NCBI GenBank assembly: GCA_007858575.1
Contig: CP042279.1
Coordinates: forward strand, 186,001-250,000
Direction: 5' to 3'
DNA length: 64,000 bases
DNA from: Streptomyces sp. WAC08241
GTDB lineage: Bacteria > Actinomycetota > Actinomycetes > Streptomycetales > Streptomycetaceae
Positions 63,923 to 64,000 of the stretch are shown piece after piece. Within the stretch, counting starts at the first letter, position 1, and each line of letters starts with the position of its first letter. The notes under the pieces were generated by a model. The model saw only the letters and a list, made by a program, of their open reading frames with translations, made no database searches and was not told where the DNA came from. A program made the position numbers and the translations under genes.

Positions 63923-64000
63923 CCACCACGACACCCGGCTCCGCCGGGGCCGCCGGAACCTCCGGCTCCGTCACGCTTTCCGGCGCCGCCGGGCGCCCGT
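63919..64000 (+). CDS. ABC-2 permease, N-terminal fragment (partial)
   Basis: GTG 63919 overlaps the ATPase stop and opens a frame to the window edge (VTTTTPGSAGAAGTSGSVTL). Only the hydrophilic Ala/Gly/Ser-rich N-terminus is present. The permease assignment rests on operon position and overlap, not on sequence. Confidence 0.55.
   Translation, partial: MTTTTPGSAGAAGTSGSVTLSGAAGRP

Overview
The window is actinobacterial and almost certainly from a Streptomyces chromosome. G+C is very high, third codon positions are nearly all G or C, and GTG starts and GTGA/ATGA start-stop overlaps are common. The gene order is the core-chromosome block around the division and cell wall (dcw) cluster. No insertion sequence, prophage, CRISPR array, tRNA or rRNA was recognised; the whole window looks vertically inherited.

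Layout. (1) 1-5.1 kb: the end of a class II DAHP synthase, an iron-box-controlled Bfd ferredoxin, bacterioferritin, a sulfite-oxidase-like molybdoprotein, endonuclease IV and a PASTA Ser/Thr kinase of the PknL type. (2) 5.1-11.2 kb: thiamine and one-carbon genes, namely thiO-thiS-thiG behind a TPP riboswitch, a ferredoxin-reductase-like flavoprotein, an Rv2175c-like DNA-binding protein, thiE and metF. (3) 11.2-20.3 kb: membrane and accessory genes, including a CrtI-like oxidoreductase, a TetR/YhgE/divergent ABC ATPase unit, a HEPN protein, a methyltransferase and a DUF3040 protein. (4) 20.4-25.4 kb: MoxR ATPase, DUF58 and TgpA-type transglutaminase genes on the minus strand. (5) 25.6-43.6 kb: the dcw cluster on the plus strand (rsmH, ftsL, ftsI, murE, murF, mraY, murD, ftsW, murG, ftsQ, ftsZ, pgeF, yggS-type, sepF, yggT-type, divIVA). 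It makes the lipid II precursor, flips or polymerises it, builds the Z ring and ends with the polar-growth scaffold DivIVA; no mraZ is present. (6) 43.7-52.8 kb: ileS behind a T-box leader (minus), then a DksA-like protein, lspA, an RluA pseudouridine synthase, a GNAT enzyme, a CPA1 antiporter and a dienelactone-hydrolase-like enzyme. (7) 52.8-64 kb: a secreted M43 metalloprotease, a DsbA-like protein with a membrane neighbour, a DUF2252 protein, dnaE, a small basic protein, an NYN-domain protein and an ABC-2 exporter that runs off the edge.

Most genes longer than about 600 bp are interrupted by single-base shifts, nearly always one G or C missing from a short G/C run. They hit essential genes such as ftsZ, murF, mraY, rsmH, ileS and dnaE. 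I read these as sequence errors, and coordinates below span each whole gene across them. Two in-frame TAG codons (murE, DUF2252) both lie where CCAGG would become CTAGG. The most unusual biology is a divergent ABC ATPase at 17.2-18.2 kb that lacks the canonical catalytic residues. It is paired with a YhgE-type permease, a TetR regulator and a palindromic operator shared with a divergent HEPN gene.
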